Source of the DNA: a virus
Strand: one strand, 5' to 3'
Virus record (IMG/VR): IMGVR_UViG_3300018079_000042
Coordinates: 1 to 20,590 of that record
Length of the DNA stretch: 20,590 bases
Position 1 is the stretch's first letter, and each line of letters begins with the position of its first letter. Under the pieces are notes generated by a model. The model was not told where the DNA came from. It did no database searches and saw only the letters and a program-made list of their open reading frames with translations. The position numbers and the translations under genes were made by a program. Shown one piece after another: positions 1 through 6,161 of this stretch.

Positions 1-459
1 GCGTTTCAACGCGTCGAACACCACACCACGTTGACCACCGCCAGTCATCGTACCTATCTTCAGGGTATATCTCTTCTGTAGAATGTCTGAGGTCTTCTTG
101 TTGGGCTGAATGTAGCTGTCAGGCATCTCACCAGTCTTAAGGAAGTGTTTGAATCTCTCCACCCGCTTGTCATGGCGATCCTTGATCTTCGGATCAACCG
201 CATGGAAGTAGTATTGCAACCACGTGAGCTGCACGAAGCTGGCAATGACAGGCACGAAGATTTCGGATGGGCAAGTCAGCGGCATCTCAAGATCATGATT
301 GATGAGAAATCGCTGCGCTGAGGAGGCGCTAAGCTCCTTTAGTTCAGCGATCGTGACGGTGATCCCACGAGCATTAATGATGAGCTCATAAGATCCCTTG
401 ACGTAGTAAAGATGCCCGTCCCTCTCGCGAAGGACGGGCTCAACAGGTTGGTTTTTCAT
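1..459 (-). CDS. Partial protein ending in a winged-helix-like segment (C-terminus off the window)
   Basis: An open frame runs from ATG at 459 to the window edge (153 codons, no stop), so the C-terminus is missing. It begins MKNQPVEPVLRERDGHLYYV. I do not recognise the N-terminal 125 residues. The last 20 or so visible residues (TMTGGGQRGVVFDALKR) resemble the start of the domain in the upstream neighbour (KTGGQVELIVNSLKKRG), which suggests a larger paralogue with the same C-terminal helix-turn-helix-like domain. It follows the 481-834 gene by 21 bp in the same reading phase, with no strong ribosome-binding site, so translation may be coupled to that gene. It is probably transcribed from the promoter at 878-906. 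The frame is sound; the function is inferred only from the short match. Confidence 0.72.
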   Translation of the reverse strand, partial: MKNQPVEPVLRERDGHLYYVKGSYELIINARGITVTIAELKELSASSAQRFLINHDLEMPLTCPSEIFVPVIASFVQLTWLQYYFHAVDPKIKDRHDKRVERFKHFLKTGEMPDSYIQPNKKTSDILQKRYTLKIGTMTGGGQRGVVFDALKR

Positions 460-480
460 ATAAGTGGTTAATCGATGGGA

Positions 481-834
481 TTAAGCGGCCACCTTGACTG
501 TCTCGATGGTTCCATTCTTCTTCATGCTGGTCATGTAGAAGCTGACCACTGACTTGGGGCTTTGCTTCGTCTGCAACTTTCCCTCGATGTCCTTCGTGAT
601 CTCGTCAACCGAGGCCTCTCCTCTTTTCTTCAAGGAGTTCACGATCAATTCGACCTGACCACCAGTCTTGAACTTCACCTCCTTGGCCGTCAGTTTGAAC
701 TTCGTGGCGACCTTATGGGCCTTTGCCTCCTTGGCTGTTTTCTTCTTTGCAGCAGCATCAACATCGGTCTCAGCTGCCTTCTTGCTGACCTTCTCCGCGG
801 GTGCTGCGGCGGCCTTACTCTGTTTCTTAGCCAT
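481..834 (-). CDS. Small basic winged-helix-like protein with Lys/Ala-rich N-terminal tail
   Basis: 117 residues. Residues 1-50 are a low-complexity tail of Lys, Ala and Glu (runs such as AAAKKKTAKEAKAHK), reminiscent of bacterial and eukaryotic histone-H1-like tails. Residues 55-115 form a compact domain with helix, helix and wing-like strands (GQVELIVNSL, VDEIT, TKQSPKSVVSFYM, NGTIETV). The same domain is recognisable in the rightward gene at 11882-12277, with about 20 identical positions over 58 aligned by eye, and its beginning appears in the partial gene at 1-459. The ATG at 834 has a strong AAGGAG site; the leader AAGGAGAATAACATGGC is almost identical to that of the 11882 gene. A near-consensus promoter lies 44 bp upstream. 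A DNA-binding, chromatin-like or regulatory role is my inference; the family is not one I can name. Confidence 0.85.
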   Translation of the reverse strand: MAKKQSKAAAAPAEKVSKKAAETDVDAAAKKKTAKEAKAHKVATKFKLTAKEVKFKTGGQVELIVNSLKKRGEASVDEITKDIEGKLQTKQSPKSVVSFYMTSMKKNGTIETVKVAA

Positions 835-877
835 GTTATTCTCCTTTTGATTTGAACATTAACTACTAACTAGAAAC

Positions 878-906
878 ATTATATTTAGAATTTTGTCCCG
901 TGTAAA
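878..906 (-). promoter_or_regulatory. Sigma70-like promoter for the 481-834 gene
   Basis: On the minus strand TTTACA (906-901) and a perfect TATAAT (883-878) are separated by exactly 17 bp. The gene starts 44 bp further on, leaving room for a leader with the AAGGAG site. The promoter before the terminase genes (12553-12582) uses the same two hexamers. Confidence 0.65.
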
Positions 907-953
907 CATGGACGATAAAAATACTTCTGCGGCAGGGGACCTATCCTTCGTTG

Positions 954-2144
954 TTATATCTCATAATTCCGCCATGAGTCAGGCCTATAAATGATCAACC
1001 GATGCTTGGCGCGTGTGACCGCCACGTACCAGACACGATGTTCTTCTTGATCTGAGACCTGCCACATATGATCATGACTTAGTCTTGGCATTGCCGTATT
1101 TAGGACCACCGTGTTGGCCTCACGTCCCTTAGCCTGATGAATCGTCATCATCCCATCAAGTGGCCTTGTCTTCAGGAACTTAAGTGGCGCAAGCATCTCA
1201 TTTAACTGGGTACGCCCACGTGCAAGGACCATCGTGTTAGGGTCATGGAACATATCCTCAGTTAACCGAAATGCGATCTCCACATTCTGCCCCATCATAA
1301 GTCGAGGGATGAAGACCTTTTCCTGCCGTCTACTTACACGTGAGATTATCTTGTCAGCCACCTCCTTTACCTGAGCCGTCAGCCGGTGGCTATTGCCCAA
1401 GATCTTATGCTCGTCAACCTTCCGATCTAAGAATACCTCGGACGACGCGCCTGCCCAGTTGAAAATGGCTTGGTCATCGTCTCCTGCCATATACACCATC
1501 TCGCACTGTTGCGACATCTTATCGACGACCTTCCATTGTAACTTAGACAGATCCTGCGCCTCATCGATGATCATCCGCTTTATTGGAAGCGGGTGACCGA
1601 AGTTCAGATATAAGAATAATAGATCAGTAAAGTCAGACAACCCCTGCACATTCTTCCATTCCCTGAATGCCCTGATGAATGAGTCGGCCGCCGACTGAGG
1701 GATCTCAATTGGTAATACCTCATTCAGGTCTAACATCTTATGTCGTGCAAGGTGATAGGCCTGTAGGATCTTATCCCACTGGTTCCTTGATCTGGTAAAT
1801 GTAAACTCGTTGTCCATCAATGGGTCTAATGTCAGGCCAGTGTTTAGGTTTACCCCTGCCGACTTACCAAATTCCTTTAATTCCTTGGGACCCATCACAT
1901 TCACCCCACGTAGCTCTGAGTAGCACATCGCGTGAATTGTCTTCAAACGCGGAAAGTTGTTATGATGCTTATACCGTGAATCCTGCCTAACTCGATCTTC
2001 CACCTCCTTGCGTGCGGCACGTGTAAAGGTCATGAATGCAATCTCATCGATTGGTACCTCCTTTAGCCACGAAGAGAGGGTAGTGATCATCGTGGTTGTC
2101 TTGCCAGTCCCCGGTGGCCCGAATAACTTAAAGCTCCAAGGCAT
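954..2144 (-). CDS. Compact UvrD/Rep-like superfamily 1A DNA helicase
   Basis: Start chosen at ATG 2144 (396 residues) because AGAGGAG lies 5 nt upstream; an ATG at 2183 adds 13 residues but has no such site. SF1A motifs are visible in order: Walker A GPPGTGKT (9-16), motif Ia MTFTRAARKE (about 38-47), motif Ib TIHAMCY (about 69-75), Walker B IIDEAQD (192-198), motif III GDDDQAIFNWAGA (221-233), motif V TIHQAKGREAN (334-344) and motif VI YVAVTRAKHRL (about 373-383). The family unwinds DNA 3' to 5' using ATP. Cellular UvrD/Rep are about 670-720 residues, so this is a stripped form with short 1B/2B insertions, as in many phages. The start overlaps the end of the primase gene by 17 bp, which suggests translational coupling and joint action at a fork or in repair. 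It ends with TAA. Confidence 0.93.
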   Translation of the reverse strand: MPWSFKLFGPPGTGKTTTMITTLSSWLKEVPIDEIAFMTFTRAARKEVEDRVRQDSRYKHHNNFPRLKTIHAMCYSELRGVNVMGPKELKEFGKSAGVNLNTGLTLDPLMDNEFTFTRSRNQWDKILQAYHLARHKMLDLNEVLPIEIPQSAADSFIRAFREWKNVQGLSDFTDLLFLYLNFGHPLPIKRMIIDEAQDLSKLQWKVVDKMSQQCEMVYMAGDDDQAIFNWAGASSEVFLDRKVDEHKILGNSHRLTAQVKEVADKIISRVSRRQEKVFIPRLMMGQNVEIAFRLTEDMFHDPNTMVLARGRTQLNEMLAPLKFLKTRPLDGMMTIHQAKGREANTVVLNTAMPRLSHDHMWQVSDQEEHRVWYVAVTRAKHRLIIYRPDSWRNYEI

Positions 2145-3618
2145 CTGACTCCTCTTCTTTTCGCAGACCGTAGAATTCATCATACTTGATCGCCCATAGC
2201 AAGACCAACTTACCGTCTATTGAGACCCGTCTGTAGGCACAACCATGATTTCTTATCAGCATGAAGACTCGGTTATCTGCGATCCTATCCAGCTTATGCA
2301 TCGCTAGGTATTTCCTCAGAGAGTTTGCCCTGAATACGATGTATTCACCCTTCTTGACTGGAAGATCACGAAAGACGTCAATGTCCTGTTTAGACTTTTC
2401 ACACAGTTCTAAGAACTCCGTGACACAGTTAAGGATTTGACCGTTTATTGAGGCATCCTTAGGTGCACCGATCTCAGTCCGCTTATCAAGTAAGTCCTTG
2501 ACTTGCTTCTCCCAATCAAGTTGCTTCAATGGCTTGACCACGAGATTCATGATCTCCATCAGGCGCAGGCGAAACACCCTGAAGTTTAAGAACTCCTCAC
2601 TTGAGAGCGAGATGTCTTTACCGTTAACCTCCAACATAAAGTATGGTGGGTCTGTATTTAGCTTTCTGCAATGTGTGATCGTCGCCGGGTGGTAGATGCT
2701 CTCCAATTCTTTACCCGGGAAATTCGAGATCCCAAACTTAAGCTTTGCGCATGCGTCATAGTCACAATGACTACAGATCGGCTCGGTGTCACAGGTGTAT
2801 TGATATGTTGTCTTATTCAATGAACGAACAACGGTGTTAAGCTCTTTGTATGGCAGTGGTGGAGACACGTTCCTAAGATTATGCTCCATTAACTGGGACT
2901 CCCAGTCCTTTGGGTTTGACTTCTTAAAGAAGACACCAAAGTTAAACAGGCCAGAATTCCTGGATCCTTCAGGTAGACCAAGTTTGGTTAATGCCCTTAG
3001 ACATGGTGGGTACTCCTTTAATGCCTCATCGTCATCAATGGCCCCGGCTTCCTGCACCTTAAATGCTGGCAGGTTATCTACAGCTTCAAAGAACTCTTCT
3101 AATGAGAGCGGTCGCTCTGAGTTAACGGCATATCTTATCGTCTGCTCAGCGTTATGATATGGGAGATTGATCCAGTTACCTATGACGTCGGGTGTGATCT
3201 TAACTTGCTTTGGAAAGATCTCGGACTTGGTGTACCCGAGCTTAGTCGCCCATGCCTTCATCTGTGTCTTGACGATGGCTGCTTGGGTTGGTTCCTTAAA
3301 GAACACAAATAGGTGCGCACCTCCAGATTTTGTCTTACAGACAATGAGTGGTAGTTTGTTGTCTGCTACCCGCTTTGCAAGGGTCAGATGATTCAGGTCG
3401 TAGACGTCTATATCAATGGCCGCAAACAGACAGGTCCCATCTTCTTGGATTGGGATGATGCCTAGACCAAGCTTACCTTCAAGGTGGTCCTTGTAGTGTT
3501 GAGGAGTCACGGGGCGTGATATTGTCTTTGCCCCGTGCTCATCACTCCAAATTCCGTATGCCGACGCCCGACCGGTGAACAACTCGCTAAATCTCACCAG
3601 TTGATTCGGGGTCATCAT
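2128..3618 (-). CDS. Archaeo-eukaryotic primase (AEP) with PriL-like cysteine domain and C-terminal region
   Basis: 496 residues. AEP catalytic motifs are clear: motif I AAIDIDVYD (D69, D71; metal binding), motif II KSGGAHLFVF (S98, H102; nucleotide binding) and motif III GNWINLPYH (147-155). The metal-binding DxD and the SxxxH pattern are as in PrimPol and TOTE-type primases. Residues 204-292 carry PPC (C206), a conserved RN, PPL, then YTC (C276), C282, C285 and C290. This resembles the C-terminal domain of the large primase subunit PriL, whose four cysteines hold a [4Fe-4S] cluster, so metal binding is likely. Residues 300-480 match in style the C-terminal region of other phage AEP primases, with a final winged-helix-like segment. 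It probably makes primers (or DNA) for phage replication. It overlaps the preceding gene by 32 bp and the helicase gene by 17 bp. Two adjacent ATGs begin it; either could be used. Confidence 0.9.
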   Translation of the reverse strand: MMTPNQLVRFSELFTGRASAYGIWSDEHGAKTISRPVTPQHYKDHLEGKLGLGIIPIQEDGTCLFAAIDIDVYDLNHLTLAKRVADNKLPLIVCKTKSGGAHLFVFFKEPTQAAIVKTQMKAWATKLGYTKSEIFPKQVKITPDVIGNWINLPYHNAEQTIRYAVNSERPLSLEEFFEAVDNLPAFKVQEAGAIDDDEALKEYPPCLRALTKLGLPEGSRNSGLFNFGVFFKKSNPKDWESQLMEHNLRNVSPPLPYKELNTVVRSLNKTTYQYTCDTEPICSHCDYDACAKLKFGISNFPGKELESIYHPATITHCRKLNTDPPYFMLEVNGKDISLSSEEFLNFRVFRLRLMEIMNLVVKPLKQLDWEKQVKDLLDKRTEIGAPKDASINGQILNCVTEFLELCEKSKQDIDVFRDLPVKKGEYIVFRANSLRKYLAMHKLDRIADNRVFMLIRNHGCAYRRVSIDGKLVLLWAIKYDEFYGLRKEEESDALEL

Positions 3619-4132
3619 CAGCGTGTACCTTGAGTGCCTCGCGATTCATGGATTCGTAGAAGGATGTGACCTGTTGAAACATCTGATCATCCAACCAGCC
3701 CTTCGACTCCAACTTGTAGTTGAAGAACTGTTGACCAGCCCCGATGTCATCAATCGGGGTTACATGAACCATCGCAGCATACAAGGGTGCATTACGCATC
3801 CTCACCATGGTGTTGAAGTTTCGAGCCACCTTTGTGCTGGCGCTCTTGAAGCTCATGGCAATCAGTTCTGAGGTTAGCTTACCGTCTCGGACGATCAATG
3901 ACGGGTAGCTGTAGATGAGGTAGCAGGCGGGAGGTTCGTCATCTTGGAACTGTGAATGCGGGCAGGCGGCGCAGGTCTCACACAATCGACCACCATCAAT
4001 CGCGTTGAACGACTGACATTCAATACCGCCGCCCTCCGCGATTGGTTTGAATTTGATGCGGGTCTTAATCATGTACAACGGGATGAGATCAATTGCGTCG
4101 TCATAGACCTCACCTGAGAGTGTATTGAACAT
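3587..4132 (-). CDS. Cysteine-rich phage protein, downstream part of a frame broken by an amber codon
   Basis: This is the 181-codon stretch from the first ATG (4132) after an in-frame TAG at 4198-4196. The same frame continues upstream to a well-placed start at 4369 (see 4196-4369), so the intact protein would be 260 residues. Visible here are a cysteine cluster (ECQSFN, LCETCAACPHS, PPACY; six cysteines within about 36 residues) that suggests metal binding, then IGAGQQFFNYKLESKGW. I believe this is the type of protein often encoded beside phage primases and recombination functions, with PRL-x-SP at the N-terminus, CxSxxG and a CxxCP cluster. I cannot give it a proven activity; single-strand DNA binding is a guess. 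GAGGGG lies just upstream of ATG 4132, so a shortened product could be made. It ends in TAG, 32 bp inside the primase gene. Confidence 0.75.
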   Translation of the reverse strand: MFNTLSGEVYDDAIDLIPLYMIKTRIKFKPIAEGGGIECQSFNAIDGGRLCETCAACPHSQFQDDEPPACYLIYSYPSLIVRDGKLTSELIAMSFKSASTKVARNFNTMVRMRNAPLYAAMVHVTPIDDIGAGQQFFNYKLESKGWLDDQMFQQVTSFYESMNREALKVHADDDPESTGEI

Positions 4133-4195
4133 CTGCCCCTCAAGTAGATCTTGGATGAACTTCGGGTCTTGTTTTTTCCGCTGCGGGCTATTGGA

Positions 4196-4369
4196 CTAAC
4201 AGATGGCCAGGCGTGGCACCGTAAAGTCCTGGTTGTCTGCCTCCTCAAGACCTGTGGAACCTGCTGGGATGTAGGACGGCCGGCTCATCAATGCCCCGCC
4301 CTTCTGATCTACCAAGGCCTTGGACGGCCTGGGTGCTTCCTTCTTCTTTGGATCTTCCTTCTTTGCCAT
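4196..4369 (-). CDS. N-terminal 57 codons of the amber-split cysteine-rich gene
   Basis: ATG at 4369 has an excellent site (AAGGAGAGACC immediately upstream). It begins MAKKEDPKKKEAPRPSKALV and ends FTVPRLAIC followed by TAG (4198-4196). Reading on past the TAG in the same frame gives SNSPQRKKQDPKFIQDLLEG and then the 3587-4132 protein without further interruption. The run PRLAIC-stop-SNSP looks like the P-R-L-x-x-x-Q-x-x-SP segment of the related phage proteins I recall, so a single C-to-T change in a CAG glutamine codon would explain the stop. Alternatives are programmed readthrough, amber suppression by a tRNA, or a base error in the assembly. The presence of the stop is certain; its meaning is not. 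Confidence 0.7.
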   Translation of the reverse strand: MAKKEDPKKKEAPRPSKALVDQKGGALMSRPSYIPAGSTGLEEADNQDFTVPRLAIC

Positions 4370-4379
4370 GGTCTCTCCT

Positions 4380-4661
4380 TTAGATTTTTGTGTAACCTTC
4401 CTCGAATGCTTTGGCTGGCGAAAAAGATTTATAACCGTCGGCGTAAACTACGTAGTAACCGCCAACTTCAGGGCGATGACGACACATGTATTCAAAGTCG
4501 ACACGCACAGGCTCAAACCCAAGATCGGCTATAGTCAATAACCGACTTCCGTCATCTTCTTGTGCAGGCTGAATGGTCGGGTATGTAATGATCCCAGCAA
4601 TTTTCAGGGCCATTACTTCTTTATGGCACCTGTATCTTGGCATAGGCATCTCTTTTGCCAT
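4380..4661 (-). CDS. Small conserved-type phage protein of unknown function
   Basis: 93 residues from ATG 4661, with AAGGAGAGACC immediately before it, the same leader as the next gene at 4369. It begins MAKEMPMPRYRCHKEVMALK and ends with an aromatic segment (GGYYVVYADGYKSF, then SPAKAFEEGYTKI). Small proteins with a YRxHKxVxALKI start and a GGYYVxYxDGYxSxSPAxAFxxGY end are, as I recall them, widespread among phages without known function. The fold may be a small alpha/beta domain. It sits 10 bp before the amber-split gene. It ends in TAA and no membrane segment is visible. Confidence 0.85.
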   Translation of the reverse strand: MAKEMPMPRYRCHKEVMALKIAGIITYPTIQPAQEDDGSRLLTIADLGFEPVRVDFEYMCRHRPEVGGYYVVYADGYKSFSPAKAFEEGYTKI

Positions 4662-4729
4662 GGTCTCTCCTTTATTTTATCGCTGATGGCCAGCTTTGTG
4701 ACGGAGGTCGATACGGGAACCACAAGAAG

Positions 4730-4822
4730 CTATTGCGGGCGCTCCAGTCCGTAAACCAAGACGCCGCTCCCTATCCATCCCATGACACAACCGACAACTA
4801 ACACGGCAGACAGAGGTCCCAT
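4730..4822 (-). CDS. Candidate 30-residue membrane peptide in the 4662-4917 gap
   Basis: The 256 bp between the genes at 4661 and 4918 hold no convincing gene. The best candidate is MGPLSAVLVVGCVMGWIGSG followed by VLVYGLERPQ, a single hydrophobic helix with a charged end, read from ATG 4822 to TAG 4730. It has no clear ribosome-binding site. A competing 68-codon frame (4883 to 4677) has an Arg/Cys/Ser composition that does not look like a folded protein. Either may be chance. Confidence 0.25.
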   Translation of the reverse strand: MGPLSAVLVVGCVMGWIGSGVLVYGLERPQ

Positions 4823-4917
4823 CAGGACATGACCACAAACCCCGCTCGGTCGCACTCTCCAACTCGTATCTGGCTAATCGCATCTCTAGCGCTCAGCACG
4901 CCATCAGCAAATCATCA

Positions 4918-5127
4918 TTATCTCATCGGACTTTCGCCTTTACGTAGCACCCACCTTAATGCGTCTACCACCCCCTTTACATAGTTCGGCTCACGCTGCA
5001 TTTCTTTATGATGGGCATAGACCTTCTCCCCAGCGTCACACATTTTGACGATCTCCTCCTGCCTCCGCATCGGAGGTACAGCCGCCTTGTCAATCCTTTT
5101 CGATGAGGGTCCCCTTCTTGCAAGCAT
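4918..5127 (-). CDS. Small basic phage protein of unknown function
   Basis: 69 residues from ATG 5127, preceded by AGGA and 7 nt of spacing (AGGAAGTAAACA). The composition is basic, with Arg/Lys at both ends. The C-terminal half (VKGVVDALRWVLRKGESP) looks like an amphipathic helix with the VxALRWVL pattern seen in other small phage proteins. The ribosome-binding site overlaps the stop of the preceding gene (TAG at 5140-5138), so translation is probably coupled. No function can be given. Confidence 0.75.
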   Translation of the reverse strand: MLARRGPSSKRIDKAAVPPMRRQEEIVKMCDAGEKVYAHHKEMQREPNYVKGVVDALRWVLRKGESPMR

Positions 5128-5137
5128 TGTTTACTTC

Positions 5138-5365
5138 CTAGTCAGGGATCTTACACCGTTCAGGAAAAAGTCGTTGAAACTCCAAGATACCTACTAGGTG
5201 CTCTCGAGCACGGGAGATCTTATTTGGGTTAACCCCAGCTCGTTCAGCATCCTCGATCCACTGTCTCACGGTGTCTGGAGATATTAGATCTTTACCACGG
5301 ATGATGAAGATTGGTTCATCAGGAGGGATCTTATCCCATGTTTCTTGACAACAAAACTTAGGCAT
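5138..5365 (-). CDS. Small phage protein (W/A-rich helical motif) of unknown function
   Basis: 75 residues. ATG 5365 is chosen over an upstream ATG (5380) because GGGAGG lies 6 nt before it; that site sits in the last codons of the preceding gene, whose TAA (5369-5367) is 1 bp upstream. The pattern is EPIFIIRGKDLISPDTVRQW, then ERAGVNPNKISRAREH. I associate the arrangement F-I-L/I-RGxD, P-x-x-V-x-x-W, A-x-x-x-GV-x-x-x-K, AR-E with a common group of 70-100 residue phage proteins without assigned role. It has two or three helices and no membrane segment. It ends in TAG. Confidence 0.82.
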   Translation of the reverse strand: MPKFCCQETWDKIPPDEPIFIIRGKDLISPDTVRQWIEDAERAGVNPNKISRAREHLVGILEFQRLFPERCKIPD

Positions 5366-5366
5366 G

Positions 5367-5780
5367 TTACCTCCCGCCACGTCGAAAGGTGATTCGTGAC
5401 TTCATGTACGCCTCCACGCCATCAGGTAGGGGCCTTGCCTCCTCAAGGAGTTCCTTGCAGAGGGCCTTAAGGGTGGAGTGATGCATGGTCAAAGCGTCTT
5501 GATAACCGTTCACGTCGATCCATCCCATGAACGCTGATTTATCTGCCACGGTGGGGTAACACAAACCTCGCAAGGATAGGTGGTGCCCAGTCTCGGTCTT
5601 CAAAGCGGTCAATTCAGATGATTCCATGAGGTCAACAAGGTTATCCTCAATGGAGGCAAGCCGTTCGTTGACTTCCTTTAACTGCTTCTCAAGATTTTCT
5701 TTCTCAATGCGTTCTACTGAGAACCTTTCGGCGAGTTGGGCGATGGTGATGGTCGTTGTTTTATAGTTAGGTCCCGTCAT
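5367..5780 (-). CDS. Coiled-coil phage protein of unknown function
   Basis: 137 residues if started at ATG 5780, which overlaps the previous stop (TAA 5769-5767) by 14 bp. A longer version from ATG 5870 (167 residues) has AAGGA upstream but would add 30 low-complexity residues and overlap the previous gene by 104 bp, so I prefer 5780 while keeping the other possible. Residues about 17-50 form a heptad-rich coiled coil (VERIEKENLEKQLKEVNERL). The C-terminal half (DKSAFMGWIDVNGYQDALTM, LKALCKELLEEARPLPDGVE, ITFRRGGR) resembles a phage protein type with an F-x-x-W-I-D-x-x-G motif and a basic tail. It ends in TAA immediately before the next gene's start. Confidence 0.8.
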   Translation of the reverse strand: MTGPNYKTTTITIAQLAERFSVERIEKENLEKQLKEVNERLASIEDNLVDLMESSELTALKTETGHHLSLRGLCYPTVADKSAFMGWIDVNGYQDALTMHHSTLKALCKELLEEARPLPDGVEAYMKSRITFRRGGR

Positions 5781-6087
5781 TGCCTTTGACGAGGTCAAAG
5801 AACTCAGCTGCTGGGTCAACGTACCCTTGCCGCCTTGAGGCGCTTTTTGTTTCGCGCTGTTCGTAGGCATCTTTCTTTTTCCTTTCTTGGATTAATTCAA
5901 ACACGTCATACATCCATGGTCTTGTTCGAGCAGCAAAGAAGAATCTCCGTATGTTACTGCTCAACTCAAGATCACTAAGCTCTGCGATCAACTCCGTTGC
6001 GGCCGCCAGCTGATCATCAGGCCTTGCACGAGGCACAAGCGCTCTTCCTAATGCTTTATAGAATGCGTGCCTCAGGACAGCCTTCAT
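5767..6087 (-). CDS. Small phage protein of unknown function with very strong ribosome-binding site
   Basis: 106 residues from ATG 6087. AAAGGAGGAGGT precedes this ATG directly, which makes it preferable to the ATG at 6102. The N-terminal part is helical (KAVLRHAFYKALGRALVP), residues 25-70 contain two predicted helices (AAATELIAELSDLELSSNIR), and the end is charged (QERKKKDAYEQRETK). No motif is recognised. It is the first gene after the SNF2-like gene and may have its own promoter (6120-6161). The next gene starts 14 bp before its stop. Confidence 0.8.
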   Translation of the reverse strand: MKAVLRHAFYKALGRALVPRARPDDQLAAATELIAELSDLELSSNIRRFFFAARTRPWMYDVFELIQERKKKDAYEQRETKSASRRQGYVDPAAEFFDLVKGNDGT

Positions 6088-6119
6088 ACCTCCTCCTTTC
6101 ATTAAATTTCAAGATACTA

Positions 6120-6161
6120 ATCATATCATGATGAGGCACTACTGTAAATTAGATGTGTCAA
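6120..6161 (-). promoter_or_regulatory. Possible promoter resembling the two operator-promoters, without the palindrome
   Basis: On the minus strand an extended -10 (TGA followed by TATGAT, 6128-6120) lies 31 bp after TTGAC, itself within TTTATTTGAC. The same TTTATTTGAC-to-TGA-hexamer arrangement occurs at 9525-9567 and 10929-10971. The GGTGTACACC palindrome is absent and the element overlaps the end of the SNF2-like gene, so this may be chance. It would start a transcript about 25 nt before the 6087 gene. Confidence 0.35.

Noticed and set aside
4196-4198. General reassignment of TAG to an amino acid (genetic code 15)
   Set aside because: At least eight genes in the window use TAG as their natural stop, several overlapping or closely followed by the next gene, so a genome-wide recoding is unlikely even though one in-frame TAG is present.
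4677-4883. 68-codon minus-strand frame between the genes at 4661 and 4918
   Set aside because: Arg, Cys and Ser rich with no motif, weak start; not convincing.
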